Positions 26,373 to 35,154 are shown, numbered from the stretch's first letter. The stretch is DNA of 64,000 nt from Cognataquiflexum rubidum (GCF_022538115.1 NZ_JAKZAL010000010.1:1-64000); one strand, 5' to 3'. The notes: generated by a model not told the origin, from the sequence alone. Program-made: numbers and translations.

Positions 26373-27749
26373 ATGGGAAGAATTCCGATTTTAACCATCG
26401 TTTTTATTCTAAGCTTGGACCTCCTTGGTTTTTCTCAAGATGACCGGCCCAATATCATTTTCATCCTCACAGATGATCAAAGATGGGATGCTTTGGGATT
26501 TGCGGGTAACCAATTGATCCATACCCCTGAAATGGACCGACTTGCCGCAGAAGGGATATTTTTTGAAAATGCCTTTGTAACCACCCCCATCTGTGCGGCG
26601 AGTAGGGCCAGTATTTTAACGGGAACTTATGAAAGGACACATGGGTATACTTTTGGACAAGGGGAAATCAAGCAGCCATTTATTGATCAATCCTATCCTG
26701 CTCTGATGAGAAATAGCGGTTACAACACCGGCTTTTTCGGAAAATTCGGTGTCAATTATTCTGGTTTCGAAGAGCTATTTGATATTGGAGAGAATTACGA
26801 CAGGTTGGACCGCTACAAAGATAGAAGGGGTTATTTCTATAAAACCCTTGGTGTGGATACGGTTCATTTGACCCGCTATACGGGCCAAAAAGCCATTGAG
26901 TTTATCCGTCAAGCTCCCCAAGAAAAGCCATTTATGCTTTCTTTAAGTTTCAGTGCCCCGCATGCACATGATCCGGCGGAGGAGCAATATTTTTGGGAGA
27001 AGGAATTTGATTCATTGTATGCATCACAACATTTTCCCGAGTCTCCTTTAAGTGATCCGGAATATTTTGAGGCGCAACCTACCTATGTTCGGGAAGGTGA
27101 AAACCGTAACCGCTGGTATTGGAGATTTGACACAGAGGAAAAATACCAAAGGAGTATGAAGGGATACTTTAGGATGATTTCTGAAATTGATAATGAAATC
27201 GGGTTGATAAGGGAGGAGTTATCAAAACAGGGAAAGGATAAAAATACAGTTATCATTTTTATGAGTGACAACGGCTATTTTTTGGGAGAGCGTCAACTGG
27301 CAGGAAAGTGGTTGATGTATGATAATTCCCTCCGGGTTCCGATGATCATTTATGATCCCCGATCCGTCCAAGGCAGAAAAGTAAATGACCTGGTTTTGAA
27401 TATTGATATAGCACCGACCATTTTTGACCTTGCCGGGCTTGATAAACCAAATTCTTGGCAAGGTCTAAGTTTAGTCGGGTTTTTAGGAGAAAACAGTTCT
27501 AATTTGGGTCGGGAGGATTTTATTTGTGAACACCTTTGGCAGGTGGATATTATACCGCCAAGTGAAGGCCTAAGGACCAAAGACTGGAAATATTTCCGTT
27601 ACATCAATGACCCTCAGCATGAGGAATTATATGATTTGAAATCAGATCCCTTAGAAAAGAATAACCTTGCCTTGAATCCTACATTCAATAGCAGATTAAT
27701 GGAAATGAGGAGAAAATTTGAGAACAAAGAAAAGGAATTGAGAAATTAA
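26373..27749 (+). CDS. Exported sulfatase
   Basis: 458 residues with a signal peptide ending near LLGFSQ. Metal ligands are Asp34/35 (ILTDDQRW). The maturation motif is C-A-A-S-R with Cys74 and Arg78; Ala replaces the usual Pro, which the C-x-P/A-S-R consensus allows. MSDNGYFLGERQLAGKW carries later metal and substrate residues. The C-terminal half has the EELYDLKSDPLEKNNLA block of glycosaminoglycan- and choline-type sulfatases. It lies just downstream of the epimerase and is probably co-transcribed. The substrate is unknown. Confidence 0.92.
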   Translation: MGRIPILTIVFILSLDLLGFSQDDRPNIIFILTDDQRWDALGFAGNQLIHTPEMDRLAAEGIFFENAFVTTPICAASRASILTGTYERTHGYTFGQGEIKQPFIDQSYPALMRNSGYNTGFFGKFGVNYSGFEELFDIGENYDRLDRYKDRRGYFYKTLGVDTVHLTRYTGQKAIEFIRQAPQEKPFMLSLSFSAPHAHDPAEEQYFWEKEFDSLYASQHFPESPLSDPEYFEAQPTYVREGENRNRWYWRFDTEEKYQRSMKGYFRMISEIDNEIGLIREELSKQGKDKNTVIIFMSDNGYFLGERQLAGKWLMYDNSLRVPMIIYDPRSVQGRKVNDLVLNIDIAPTIFDLAGLDKPNSWQGLSLVGFLGENSSNLGREDFICEHLWQVDIIPPSEGLRTKDWKYFRYINDPQHEELYDLKSDPLEKNNLALNPTFNSRLMEMRRKFENKEKELRN

Positions 27750-27803
27750 ACCTGGATAGATCCCCAACTAGGAGTAAAATAGGGTATCTGCTAAGTGTAT
27801 CCG

Positions 27804-27815
27804 CGACAATTGTCG
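27804..27815. promoter_or_regulatory. Perfect 12-bp palindrome (possible operator)
   Basis: CGACAATTGTCG lies in the gap after the sulfatase. A binding site is possible, but no regulator gene is present in the window. Confidence 0.25.
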
Positions 27816-27950
27816 TGATGAAATTACGCCTTCATATTTTATGAATTTGTAATTCAATTGAACAGGTACAATCTTTCACCTGAGCGTTTGTTTGAATAGT
27901 ACAATTACATCCCGTTGGCTATCGTATAACTTGAACTGAAGTTCAATTGC

Positions 27951-27984
27951 TGTGGCTATGGACTGTCGACTGTGGACTATTGAC
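27951..27984 (-). repeat. 3'-flanking heptamer repeat, copy C
   Basis: Units TATGGAC, TGTCGAC, TGTGGAC, TATTGAC in 7-bp phase, then AGAATTATC, 8 nt from the minus-strand stop at 27992. It is preceded by GTTCAATTGC, as in copy A. Confidence 0.78.
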
Positions 27985-27991
27985 AGAATTA

Positions 27992-28795
27992 TCAATGCTT
28001 TTTCAACCAATCCCCCACCCTCTCATTAAAGTCCTCTAAGTTCTCCCAATGGAATGCATGGCCGCTTTTCTCATAGATATGCAATACAGATCCGGGGATG
28101 GCGGCAGCCACTTCTTTGGTCATCCATACAGGCGTAAAAATATCCTCTTCACCCCCCAAGACTAAAACCGGGCAATTCACTTTTGCCAAATCCTCCAAAA
28201 CATCATGTGTCACACAAGCAGCAGCCTGTCCTTCCAATCCGATCAGCGGTTGGGGATTGGGGTCCAAAGCGGCATCTTTCCGGTCTTCCAACAGTCCTGC
28301 GTGAAATTCCTCATTGTCCCAGGATTGCTTGGAAAAAATCAATAACTGGATATAAACGCTAAATTCTTCAGGTTTCAACCTTGCTTTGCAATTCTTCATG
28401 TGTTGGAAAATCGCCTTGGCTGTATTGTCGCATCGTGCCCAGGGACACATCAGCACCATGGCTTTGACTCTTGTCGGGAAATGGATCGCCATCTGTTGGG
28501 CGATGATGCTGCCCATAGATACCCCCGCAACTTTGACCGCACCCAAACCCAAATGATCCAAAACGCCGATGCAGTCCTGCGCCATCTGAAGGGAAGTATA
28601 TGGACCTGCAGGTTTATCGGATTTGCCGACTCCCCTGTTGTCCACGAGGATACAGCGGAATGATTTCGCCCAATGGGCGACGTGTTTTTCCCAGACGCTT
28701 CCCGGGGCAGTGATTCCCATGATCAGGAGCAGCGGTTCTCCTGAGCCCTTTTCTTCAAAGTAGATGTTGATTCCGTTGGTGGTGATGGTTGGCAT
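27992..28795 (-). CDS. Alpha/beta hydrolase (3-oxoadipate enol-lactonase-like)
   Basis: 267 residues without a signal peptide, so cytosolic. It has the oxyanion-turn segment LIMGITAPGSVW, VDNRGVGKSD, nucleophile Ser93 in GVSMGS, acid Asp218 (GGEEDIFTP) and base His246 (SGHAFHW). This is the common hydrolase group that includes enol-lactonases and esterases, and the substrate cannot be fixed. It follows the TIM-barrel gene on the same strand after a long repeat-filled gap. Confidence 0.85.
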   Translation of the reverse strand: MPTITTNGINIYFEEKGSGEPLLLIMGITAPGSVWEKHVAHWAKSFRCILVDNRGVGKSDKPAGPYTSLQMAQDCIGVLDHLGLGAVKVAGVSMGSIIAQQMAIHFPTRVKAMVLMCPWARCDNTAKAIFQHMKNCKARLKPEEFSVYIQLLIFSKQSWDNEEFHAGLLEDRKDAALDPNPQPLIGLEGQAAACVTHDVLEDLAKVNCPVLVLGGEEDIFTPVWMTKEVAAAIPGSVLHIYEKSGHAFHWENLEDFNERVGDWLKKH

Positions 28796-28806
28796 TTTGA
28801 AAGAAT

Positions 28807-28860
28807 GGTTATTGGTTATTTGTTAATGGTTGTAATGGTTCTAGTGGTTCTAGTGGTTGG
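28807..28860 (-). repeat. A/C-rich leader array before the hydrolase gene
   Basis: On the plus strand, units GGTTATT (twice), TGTTAAT and GGTTCTAGT (twice). On the coding strand these are A/C-rich (AATAACC, ACTAGAACC) and lie just upstream of ATG 28795. The period is mixed, 7 and 9. Confidence 0.65.
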
Positions 28861-28950
28861 CAGATCAGACTAGTCTAATTGTTTGTGCTTTTATCAATGT
28901 TTTTGGATTGCCATAATATTCAGAATGTGGCATACCGTCTTGAATCCTAT

Positions 28951-29123
28951 GTCTTGTGTCTTGTGTCTAATTTCTCGCTTCTCGGTCCACACACCTTAAC
29001 CCCCTCTTTTGTCTTCGTCAACATCGGTCATCGGTCATCCGACATTTTCCCAGTCTCGCTTCTCGCCTCTCGTTTCTAGCCTCTCATATCTCACGTCTCA
29101 TATCTCACGTCTCATATCTCAAA
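28951..29123 (-). repeat. Dense phased heptamer arrays filling a 323-bp gap
   Basis: Three blocks on the plus strand: GTCTTGT twice plus GTCTAAT (28951-28971); CGGTCAT twice plus CCGACAT (29025-29045); and ten uninterrupted units of TCTCATA, TCTCACG and variants (29054-29123). The last block runs over the stop codon of the TIM-barrel gene (29119-29121). On the coding strand the units read TGAGATA/TGAGACG. Confidence 0.85.
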
Positions 29124-29946
29124 TCTTCAAACTCGGAACAAGCGTTTCCTGAATCCACTTCCCATCATGGAGGGTGACAAAATCAGGATCTTCCAAGGCT
29201 TCTTTTCCCTCGTCTTCGCAGATGATCCAACCTGCATAACCGATTTCCTTGAGCCACTGCGTGATTCCGATCAGGTCGACTTTTCCTTTTCCCATCAGGG
29301 CAAACTCCGGATTTCCATCCCAATCTTTGTAATGCACATGGTTGATGATGGATTGGTATTCTTTCATTTTGGCAAGGGGATCCATGCCGCCGTTGATGAT
29401 ATGACCGACGTCAGGACACCAACCTGTGGCAGACAGGTCAAGTCCCTCAAGGATGACTTTGTAATCGTCTTCTGTCCTTGTGATGGAGGTATGTGGGGAA
29501 TTTGGGTGGAAACTGCTTTCGACTCCTTTTTCTTTGGCCCTTCGGGAAACCCTGTTCACGATATCTGTCAGGCTTTTTCTCCGCTGTACGATGTCATGCC
29601 TGCCGGTTGGAATCTGAACTGTACAAAGGACCGAGCCTGGAAATCTCTTCAGCAAATCGATCGCATTGTCTGCGACCTTCCGCTCTTCCTCAGTTTCTTC
29701 TCTTCCGTTCCAGTCCAAAGCCAAGGCCACTGCTGCGAGTTCTATGCCCTGTTCCTTGAGTTTTTCCTCCAACAAAACCGGATCAGACAATTTGCCCATC
29801 CAGGAAAAAATAGGTTGGATCCCGGTAAAACCTGCCTTGGCTATGATTTCTATCATATGTCCCAACTGGTCTTTGTAGGTTTCCCCGTTGTTGTTCATAT
29901 ACCAGGTATACACCTCAGCACCGAATTTGAATGGTAGTTTTTGCAT
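29119..29946 (-). CDS. Sugar phosphate isomerase/epimerase-like TIM-barrel protein
   Basis: 275 residues, cytosolic. It has AP-endonuclease-2/xylose isomerase-like TIM-barrel features: AKAGFTGIQPIFSW, SSFHPNSPHTS, then WCPDVGHIINGG (metal Asp and His), HVHYKDWDG and ICEDEG (final Glu). This resembles the IolE/IolI group of inosose dehydratases and epimerases. The C-terminus and stop codon lie inside a heptamer array, so the last residues may have been altered by the repeat. Substrate unknown. Confidence 0.85.
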   Translation of the reverse strand: MQKLPFKFGAEVYTWYMNNNGETYKDQLGHMIEIIAKAGFTGIQPIFSWMGKLSDPVLLEEKLKEQGIELAAVALALDWNGREETEEERKVADNAIDLLKRFPGSVLCTVQIPTGRHDIVQRRKSLTDIVNRVSRRAKEKGVESSFHPNSPHTSITRTEDDYKVILEGLDLSATGWCPDVGHIINGGMDPLAKMKEYQSIINHVHYKDWDGNPEFALMGKGKVDLIGITQWLKEIGYAGWIICEDEGKEALEDPDFVTLHDGKWIQETLVPSLKI

Positions 29947-29982
29947 GGTTTTAATTTTGGGGTTTTATTGATTTTAAAGCGA

Positions 29983-31122
29983 CTAACTGTTCCATTTTTG
30001 TAATTCATTGGTAATAAATGCTTCAAGTATTTCCTTTTTGGGCAATTCCAGTAGGTACTTGGAAACGAATAATTTGTTGTCCATGCCGGTTGTGGCGAAC
30101 TCTACCAACGCAGTGTTTTTGTTGGTGACCAATAATATCCCAACTGTGGGATTATCATCACTTTGCATTACGTTGGCTTTGTAATAGTTTACATAAGTAT
30201 TGAGTTGCCCGATATTATGATGGTTAAAGTCTTCCACTTTTAGCTCTACCAGAACGTGGCATTTGAGGATACGGTGGTAAAATACCAAGTCAATAAAAAA
30301 ATACTCATCTCCGATCAGGATTTTCTTTTGTCGGGCCTCCAGGCAAAAACCATGTCCCATTTCCATCATAAAATCCTGTAAATGGTCAAGCAAGGCTGAT
30401 TCCAAATCATTTTCCTCCACCGCATCTTTAGCCTTCAATCCCAAAAATTCAAATGCATAGACAGATTTCACGATATCTGAAGGATTGGCGATTTCTGCCT
30501 TTTGTTGTGTGATTTGGCTGAGCATTTCAGGCTTGATGCTCATTCCACTTCGTTCGTAATACAGGCTGTTAATTTGGCGTTTGAGTTCTCGCACGCTCCA
30601 AGTGCCTTTGATGCATTCGAGTTCGTAGAATGAACGTTTGATGTTATTTTCTATAGTAATCAGTTGTTCAATATGTGTATAGGATAATGACTGTACAATG
30701 ATTGACCCTTTTAATTGAAATTCAGTTAATTGAAATTCGGAGGTCAGTGACCCCAAAATTCTCAATTGTGAATCAAGATTTTCATTTTTCTCCAATTCGG
30801 AGGTCAGTGACATCCGAATTGGAGAGTTTTGTATTTGACTTGCAACTAGAGGTTCTATTTGGGGATAGTAGAGATAAAATAACCTAAAGTTCCTAAAAGT
30901 ACGTTCGTCTAATCCTTTTATCGAAGTACAACGTTTAGCAAGATTAGCCAATAATTTTTTACCGTATTTCGCCCTATCCTCTCCCTTTTGCTCAAACTCT
31001 ACAATATAATACCCGATCAGCCAATTTCTTAAAGTCAGCGATACATTGACAGCTTTGACCGCCTGCTGCTGAAAGTGGCTATGGGTTTTGGAAATTGTAT
31101 CTATTAATAGTTCAAAGTTCAT
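29983..31122 (-). CDS. DUF1016 / YhcG-type protein with PDDEXK nuclease domain
   Basis: 379 residues from ATG 31122 (MNFELLIDTISKTHSHF); the frame is open to 31239 but the extension does not resemble the family. The N-terminal DUF1016 domain has RNWLIGYYIVEFEQ and YGKKLLANLA. The C-terminal nuclease core is GDEYFFIDLVFYH...LVELK with Asp, Glu and Lys of PD-(D/E)XK. The linker holds an 18-bp direct repeat at 30734-30751 and 30794-30811, 60 bp apart and in frame, each coding GSLTSE- or MSLTSE-like sequence. Such proteins are widespread in defence islands. It sits among metabolic genes with no partner. Confidence 0.88.
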   Translation of the reverse strand: MNFELLIDTISKTHSHFQQQAVKAVNVSLTLRNWLIGYYIVEFEQKGEDRAKYGKKLLANLAKRCTSIKGLDERTFRNFRLFYLYYPQIEPLVASQIQNSPIRMSLTSELEKNENLDSQLRILGSLTSEFQLTEFQLKGSIIVQSLSYTHIEQLITIENNIKRSFYELECIKGTWSVRELKRQINSLYYERSGMSIKPEMLSQITQQKAEIANPSDIVKSVYAFEFLGLKAKDAVEENDLESALLDHLQDFMMEMGHGFCLEARQKKILIGDEYFFIDLVFYHRILKCHVLVELKVEDFNHHNIGQLNTYVNYYKANVMQSDDNPTVGILLVTNKNTALVEFATTGMDNKLFVSKYLLELPKKEILEAFITNELQKWNS

Positions 31123-31240
31123 TTCTATATCATATTTACGTATTCCCAATTTGTTAAAAACCAACTCACTACCAATCAAAAAAATGTCGTTAAACGTCCG
31201 TGAAGACACGGATGTGGCGCTGTTATTCTGAGTTAACACC

Positions 31241-31693
31241 TCACTTTCCCTTCAATTCCTCATCAGGGATTGCCATGGTATGGTTGGCCAAAAGCTTGTA
31301 CTGACCCTTTTCTTTGACATAGGTCCGCATAAAGTGGTAGGTGACCGGACTTGGTCCCCTGTCCACTACCGTATAGCCGCTCACCACAGCGGTATTTCCC
31401 AAAACCACCACCTTTTGGTCACGGGAAACCCTTCCCCTTGTATCGTTTGGCTGACCGGCTTGAATCCGCTTTGCCTTGGCCACGACCGCCTCCCGTCCAT
31501 CAATGAGACTCGCATGGTTGTGAACCCACACAAAATCGACAGCAAGCAGGTTGGACAAAAAATCAACATCAGATTCCAAAAGGGCTTTTTCCCATCCAAG
31601 GTCCAGGTCGATAAGTTTTTGATGATCTTGGGTTTGGGCTACTGATGGGAAAATCAGGAAGCAGAGGAATATTATTGTGCCGAGTTTTTTCAT
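31241..31693 (-). CDS. Exported DUF4440 / NTF2-like protein
   Basis: 150 residues with a signal peptide (MKKLGTIIFLCFLIFPSVAQ). The rest is a SnoaL/NTF2-like cone fold: helix DLGWEKALLESDVDFLSNLL, strand DFVWVHNHASLIDGREAV and C-terminal strands ending YKLLANHTMAIP. Such domains bind small ligands or act as minor enzymes; no catalytic residues are assigned. The gene follows the aminopeptidase P gene after a 49-bp gap filled with A/C-rich leader repeats. Confidence 0.8.
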   Translation of the reverse strand: MKKLGTIIFLCFLIFPSVAQTQDHQKLIDLDLGWEKALLESDVDFLSNLLAVDFVWVHNHASLIDGREAVVAKAKRIQAGQPNDTRGRVSRDQKVVVLGNTAVVSGYTVVDRGPSPVTYHFMRTYVKEKGQYKLLANHTMAIPDEELKGK

Positions 31694-31749
31694 GGTTATT
31701 GGGTTATTGGGTTATTGGTTAATGGCTTATTGGGTTATTGGGTTATTGG
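31694..31749 (-). repeat. TTATTGGG octamer array (A/C-rich leader)
   Basis: Seven units of TTATTGGG or close variants (one TTAATGGC; two units are 7 bp) fill the gap between the aminopeptidase stop (31743) and the DUF4440 ATG (31693). They run over the stop codon. On the coding strand they read CCCAATAA and end at the ATG. Confidence 0.85.
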
Positions 31750-33143
31750 ATTGCTTTTGCTCTGATATTTTCAACATCCGTGATTTCTATTGGTAATGGT
31801 TCGCCCAAAATCTTGGAACCGGTGTCTGTGATCACAAACCCATCTTCCACCCTGATCCCGCCAAAATCCCTCAAATGAGCAAGCTTTTCATAATCAATAA
31901 AATTGCTGTGTAAATTTCCCGCCTGCCATTGATCGATCAGCTTTGGGATAAAATAGATTCCCGGTTCGATAGTGACACAATAACCCTTTTCCAGTTCTTT
32001 GCCCAAGCGGAGAGACCTCAGTCCAAATTGACTGCTTTTTTTCAAGTCATCTGTATATCCTACATATTCCTCTCCCAAGTCCTCCATATCGTGCACATCC
32101 ATACCCAACATGTGTCCCAAACCACATTGGAAAAACAAGGCGTGAGCTCCCTGATTCACTGCTTCATCCAAGTTGCCCTTCATGATCCCAAGTTCTTTAA
32201 GACCTTCTGCGAGTTTTCTACAGGCCAAAAGGTGAATTTCCTTGAACATTACGCCCGGTTTTAAGGCAGCAACTGCGGTGTGATAGGCATTCAGTACAAT
32301 CTGATAGATTTCCCTTTGCCCATCAGAAAATCTAGATCCCACAGGAATGGTCCGAGTAATGTCTCCTGCATAATGTGAAGCTGACTCGGCACCGAAATCC
32401 CCCAAAAGCATTTTTCCCCCCACCAAAGTATTTGAATAATTATGGTTATGAAGAATCTGCCCGTTGATGGTGATAATGGGAGGAAAGGAAACATTGCCTC
32501 CCAAGGAAAGGGCCTCTCCGGTCACCAAACCAAGAAGCTCGTATTCCTTCATTCCGGGTTTGGCTGCTGACATTAATTTTTGGTGCATTTTTACGCTGAT
32601 GTTCACAGCTTTGGTCAACTCCCGGATTTCCTCTTCAGACTTGATAGACCTTAGCGAAACAACTGTTTTGATAAACTCTACCGAGACAAGGGAATGAATC
32701 TCTTGGTGGCTTTTTTTAAGCCAACCAGCTAGTTTTTGAAGATTTTCAGGCCGATAGGGAGGTAGGAAATGGATTCGCTGATTTCTGACAGATGTCAAAA
32801 AACTACCTATCTCACTTTTTGATTTGGTGTAACTCATTCCAACCTCGTTTGCCAAATCTGACAAAGGAGGATGGGAACCTTGCCACACCGTTTCTTCAAC
32901 AGTCAAATTATCCCCATAGAGGATTTCGATATCCTGATCAATATCAATGACAGCAGTGAGACCCGGCATATCCAATCCAAAAAAATAAAGGAAAGTACTA
33001 TCCTGTCTAAATGGATACCAGTTGTCTTTGAAATTGACACTGCTTTCTTCATTTCCCAAAAAAAGGAGGACTCCGGAGCCAATCATTTTCTTTAACCGGT
33101 TTCTTCTTTCTATATATGTTTCTTTCGAAAAGGTGGTTTGCAT
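31743..33143 (-). CDS. Aminopeptidase P family (M24B) Xaa-Pro peptidase
   Basis: 466 residues, cytosolic, full length for aminopeptidase P. The creatinase N-domain spans about 1-165 and the pita-bread metallopeptidase about 170-455. The five ligands of the dimetal site are visible: Asp249 and Asp261 (GDFGAESASHYAGDITR), His344 (CGLGHMLGMD), Glu393 (TIEPGIYF) and Glu433 (RVEDGF). It should remove an N-terminal residue preceding proline. Its last codons lie in a CCAATAA repeat that also forms the leader of the next gene. Confidence 0.92.
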   Translation of the reverse strand: MQTTFSKETYIERRNRLKKMIGSGVLLFLGNEESSVNFKDNWYPFRQDSTFLYFFGLDMPGLTAVIDIDQDIEILYGDNLTVEETVWQGSHPPLSDLANEVGMSYTKSKSEIGSFLTSVRNQRIHFLPPYRPENLQKLAGWLKKSHQEIHSLVSVEFIKTVVSLRSIKSEEEIRELTKAVNISVKMHQKLMSAAKPGMKEYELLGLVTGEALSLGGNVSFPPIITINGQILHNHNYSNTLVGGKMLLGDFGAESASHYAGDITRTIPVGSRFSDGQREIYQIVLNAYHTAVAALKPGVMFKEIHLLACRKLAEGLKELGIMKGNLDEAVNQGAHALFFQCGLGHMLGMDVHDMEDLGEEYVGYTDDLKKSSQFGLRSLRLGKELEKGYCVTIEPGIYFIPKLIDQWQAGNLHSNFIDYEKLAHLRDFGGIRVEDGFVITDTGSKILGEPLPIEITDVENIRAKAIQ

Positions 33144-33313
33144 ACTTATTTATTTGACCAAAAATCAGTTCCCATCCAAGATAGAAATTACATTTTAGCA
33201 ATTCAAAAACCAATGATAAAATCCCACCACCTACTCCATGAATGGTCAAATGATATTCTTTTCTTCCGATCAACTGATTGGTTTGAACTTCAAACCTGCA
33301 ATGAAAAAACTGC

Positions 33314-33327
33314 AACCCGATCGGGTT
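33314..33327. promoter_or_regulatory. Perfect 14-bp palindrome upstream of sdaA
   Basis: AACCCGATCGGGTT lies about 70 nt upstream of the likely sdaA promoter. It could be an operator, but this is unproven. The rest of this 313-bp divergent gap holds only the promoter. Confidence 0.3.
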
Positions 33328-33394
33328 AAATATCAATGGTTTTTTTATTTCAAGGAATTTAATTTTACCAAATGCAACAAATCGGTTTAAAGAA

Positions 33395-33429
33395 TTTGGA
33401 GAATGACAATTTTCAAAGGTTTAAGTTTT
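33395..33429 (+). promoter_or_regulatory. Probable sdaA promoter
   Basis: TTTG at 33395-33398, a 23-nt spacer, then TAAGTTTT at 33422-33429 (7 of 8 to TAnnTTTG), 27 nt before the ATG. Confidence 0.4.
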
Positions 33430-33456
33430 ATATTTAAGTAGAAAACAGAAAGAATC

Positions 33457-35025
33457 ATGAACTATCCCAGCATATTTAATGACGTCATCGGCCCTGTCAT
33501 GAGAGGCCCGTCCAGTTCCCATTGTGCTGCTTCGCTGAGAATCGGGAGGATTTGCCATGACCTGATGGATGGCAGGATTTCAGAAATCCAGATAGATTTT
33601 GACCCTAATGGTTCTTTGGCTACCACGCATAAAGAACAAGGTTCGGATATGGGCTTATTTGGTGGTTTTTTGGGTTGGGAAGCCTATGACGAGCGTTTGG
33701 TCAATTCTGAAATGCACATCGGTGCTGCCGGGATCAAGGTTAAGATCGACATCAAAGACATACAGGCAGAGCATCCAAATACCTATAAAATCACCTTGCA
33801 CAATCCTTGGGAGACCCATCAGGTCATTGCCATTTCAACCGGCGGAGGCATGATTGAAGTCATCGAAATCGATGGGGCAAAGGTTTCCTTGGCAGGTGAT
33901 TGTTTTGTTTCCTTGTTTTATTCCAAAGACAAACAAAAGCTCAAAAACTATCTTCAGCAATCCGACATCCTCGGAGAGGTGGAAATTCACACGGAAGAAG
34001 GGGATTTTTTAGCCTTAAAATCCCAAAGCTTTTTGGATGAAACGCTGATTGAAGAAATAAAGACCATTGAAGGAGTTTCTCAAGTCAAACAGATTAAGCC
34101 TGTTTTGCCTGTACTTACCAGAACCAATCAGACAGTACCCTTCATTACCTGTGATGAAATGCTGGCTTACAATCAGGACAAGAATTTGAGTTTATGGGAA
34201 TTGGCTGTGCGGTATGAAAGTATCCGGGGCAATATCACCTCCGTGGAAGTGCTTGCCAAAATGGAGCAAATCCGGATCATTCTCAAAAATGCCGTGGAAA
34301 CAGGTCTGAAAGGAACTTCCTTTGATGACCGGATCTTGGGTCCACAATCCGTGAAATTCAAATCCATGATGGAAGACAGAAAACTGATCAGCGGGGATGT
34401 TTTGAACCGGATTATCATGTATGTGTCCGCTATCATGGAGGTCAAGAGCTCCATGGGAGTAATCGTGGCCGCCCCTACCGCAGGATCATGTGGGGCTATG
34501 CCAGGAGCGGTATTGGGCGTGTCAGATTCATTGGGACTTTCTGATGAGGAGACCGTCAAAGCCTTGATGATCGCAGGTTTGATCGGGGTGTTTATTGCGG
34601 CGCATTCCACCTTCGCAGCAGAAGTGGGAGGCTGTCAGGCCGAATGTGGTTCTGGTGCGACGATGGCAGCTGCTGCGATCGTCAGTCTGGCGGGAGGCAA
34701 CATCAATCAAAGCATTTCTGCCGCTTCGATGGCTTTGCAGAGTTCGTTGGGTATGATTTGTGACCCGATTGGAAACAGGGTGGAAGCACCATGCCTCAAC
34801 AGAAATGTGATGGCCGCCTCCAATGCGCTTTCCTGCGCAAACATGGCCCTGGCTGATTATGACCACTTAATTCCTTTGGATGAGGTCATTGAGACCATGT
34901 ATGAAGTGGGGAAAAGTATCCCCAACACCCTGAGATGTACCAATCTCGGAGGATTGTCCATTACCAAGACAGCAAAGGAAATCGAAGCGCGGTTGACGCA
35001 GAAATATTTTTATAAGAATTGTTGA
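33457..35025 (+). CDS. sdaA: L-serine ammonia-lyase, iron-sulfur dependent, single chain
   Basis: 522 residues. It converts L-serine to pyruvate and ammonia using a [4Fe-4S] cluster. The N-terminal beta domain starts IFNDVIGPVMRGPSSSHCAAS (the GPSSSH signature). The alpha domain carries cluster cysteine candidates Cys345 (GSCGAMPG), Cys393/397 (GGCQAECGSG) and Cys435 (MICDPIGNR). The C-terminal residue is Cys522; in the Legionella type 2 enzyme a terminal cysteine reaches into the active site. The alpha and beta parts, split in Bacillus, are fused here. The last 17 codons are repeated in diverged form at 40301-40351. Confidence 0.95.
   Translation: MNYPSIFNDVIGPVMRGPSSSHCAASLRIGRICHDLMDGRISEIQIDFDPNGSLATTHKEQGSDMGLFGGFLGWEAYDERLVNSEMHIGAAGIKVKIDIKDIQAEHPNTYKITLHNPWETHQVIAISTGGGMIEVIEIDGAKVSLAGDCFVSLFYSKDKQKLKNYLQQSDILGEVEIHTEEGDFLALKSQSFLDETLIEEIKTIEGVSQVKQIKPVLPVLTRTNQTVPFITCDEMLAYNQDKNLSLWELAVRYESIRGNITSVEVLAKMEQIRIILKNAVETGLKGTSFDDRILGPQSVKFKSMMEDRKLISGDVLNRIIMYVSAIMEVKSSMGVIVAAPTAGSCGAMPGAVLGVSDSLGLSDEETVKALMIAGLIGVFIAAHSTFAAEVGGCQAECGSGATMAAAAIVSLAGGNINQSISAASMALQSSLGMICDPIGNRVEAPCLNRNVMAASNALSCANMALADYDHLIPLDEVIETMYEVGKSIPNTLRCTNLGGLSITKTAKEIEARLTQKYFYKNC
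34975..35025 (+). repeat. sdaA 3'-end copy forming the left boundary of an islet (attL-like)
   Basis: The last 17 codons of sdaA match 40301-40351 at 14 of 16 encoded residues, while many silent positions differ. The final 19 bases (TTTTTATAAGAATTGTTGA) differ from the distal copy at only one position, making them a candidate recombination core. Confidence 0.75.
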
Positions 35026-35154
35026 GGGGTGTTGAAGATTACTGATTGCAAATTCTAAAAAATAGAGGTGTATTTACAAACAATACATTTTCTAACTTAA
35101 AGTGGATGTACAAAAGTGTACTTGGTCTCAAAATATCTTGATTGGAAACCGAAT

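Noticed and set aside
26373-27749. Sulfatase suspected inactive because the maturation motif has Ala in place of Pro
   Set aside because: C-x-A-S-R is an accepted variant, and the metal ligands and the following Arg are present.
28879-29079. 66-codon plus-strand frame
   Set aside because: It is built from the heptamer repeats on the antisense side; repeats of length 7 can keep a frame open by chance.
28951-29123. Phased arrays considered as a CRISPR
   Set aside because: Units are 7-8 bp with no 25-40 bp repeats or spacers and no cas genes nearby.
33049-33336. 95-codon minus-strand frame upstream of the aminopeptidase P gene
   Set aside because: It overlaps the N-terminal coding region of the real gene in another frame and has no recognisable domain.
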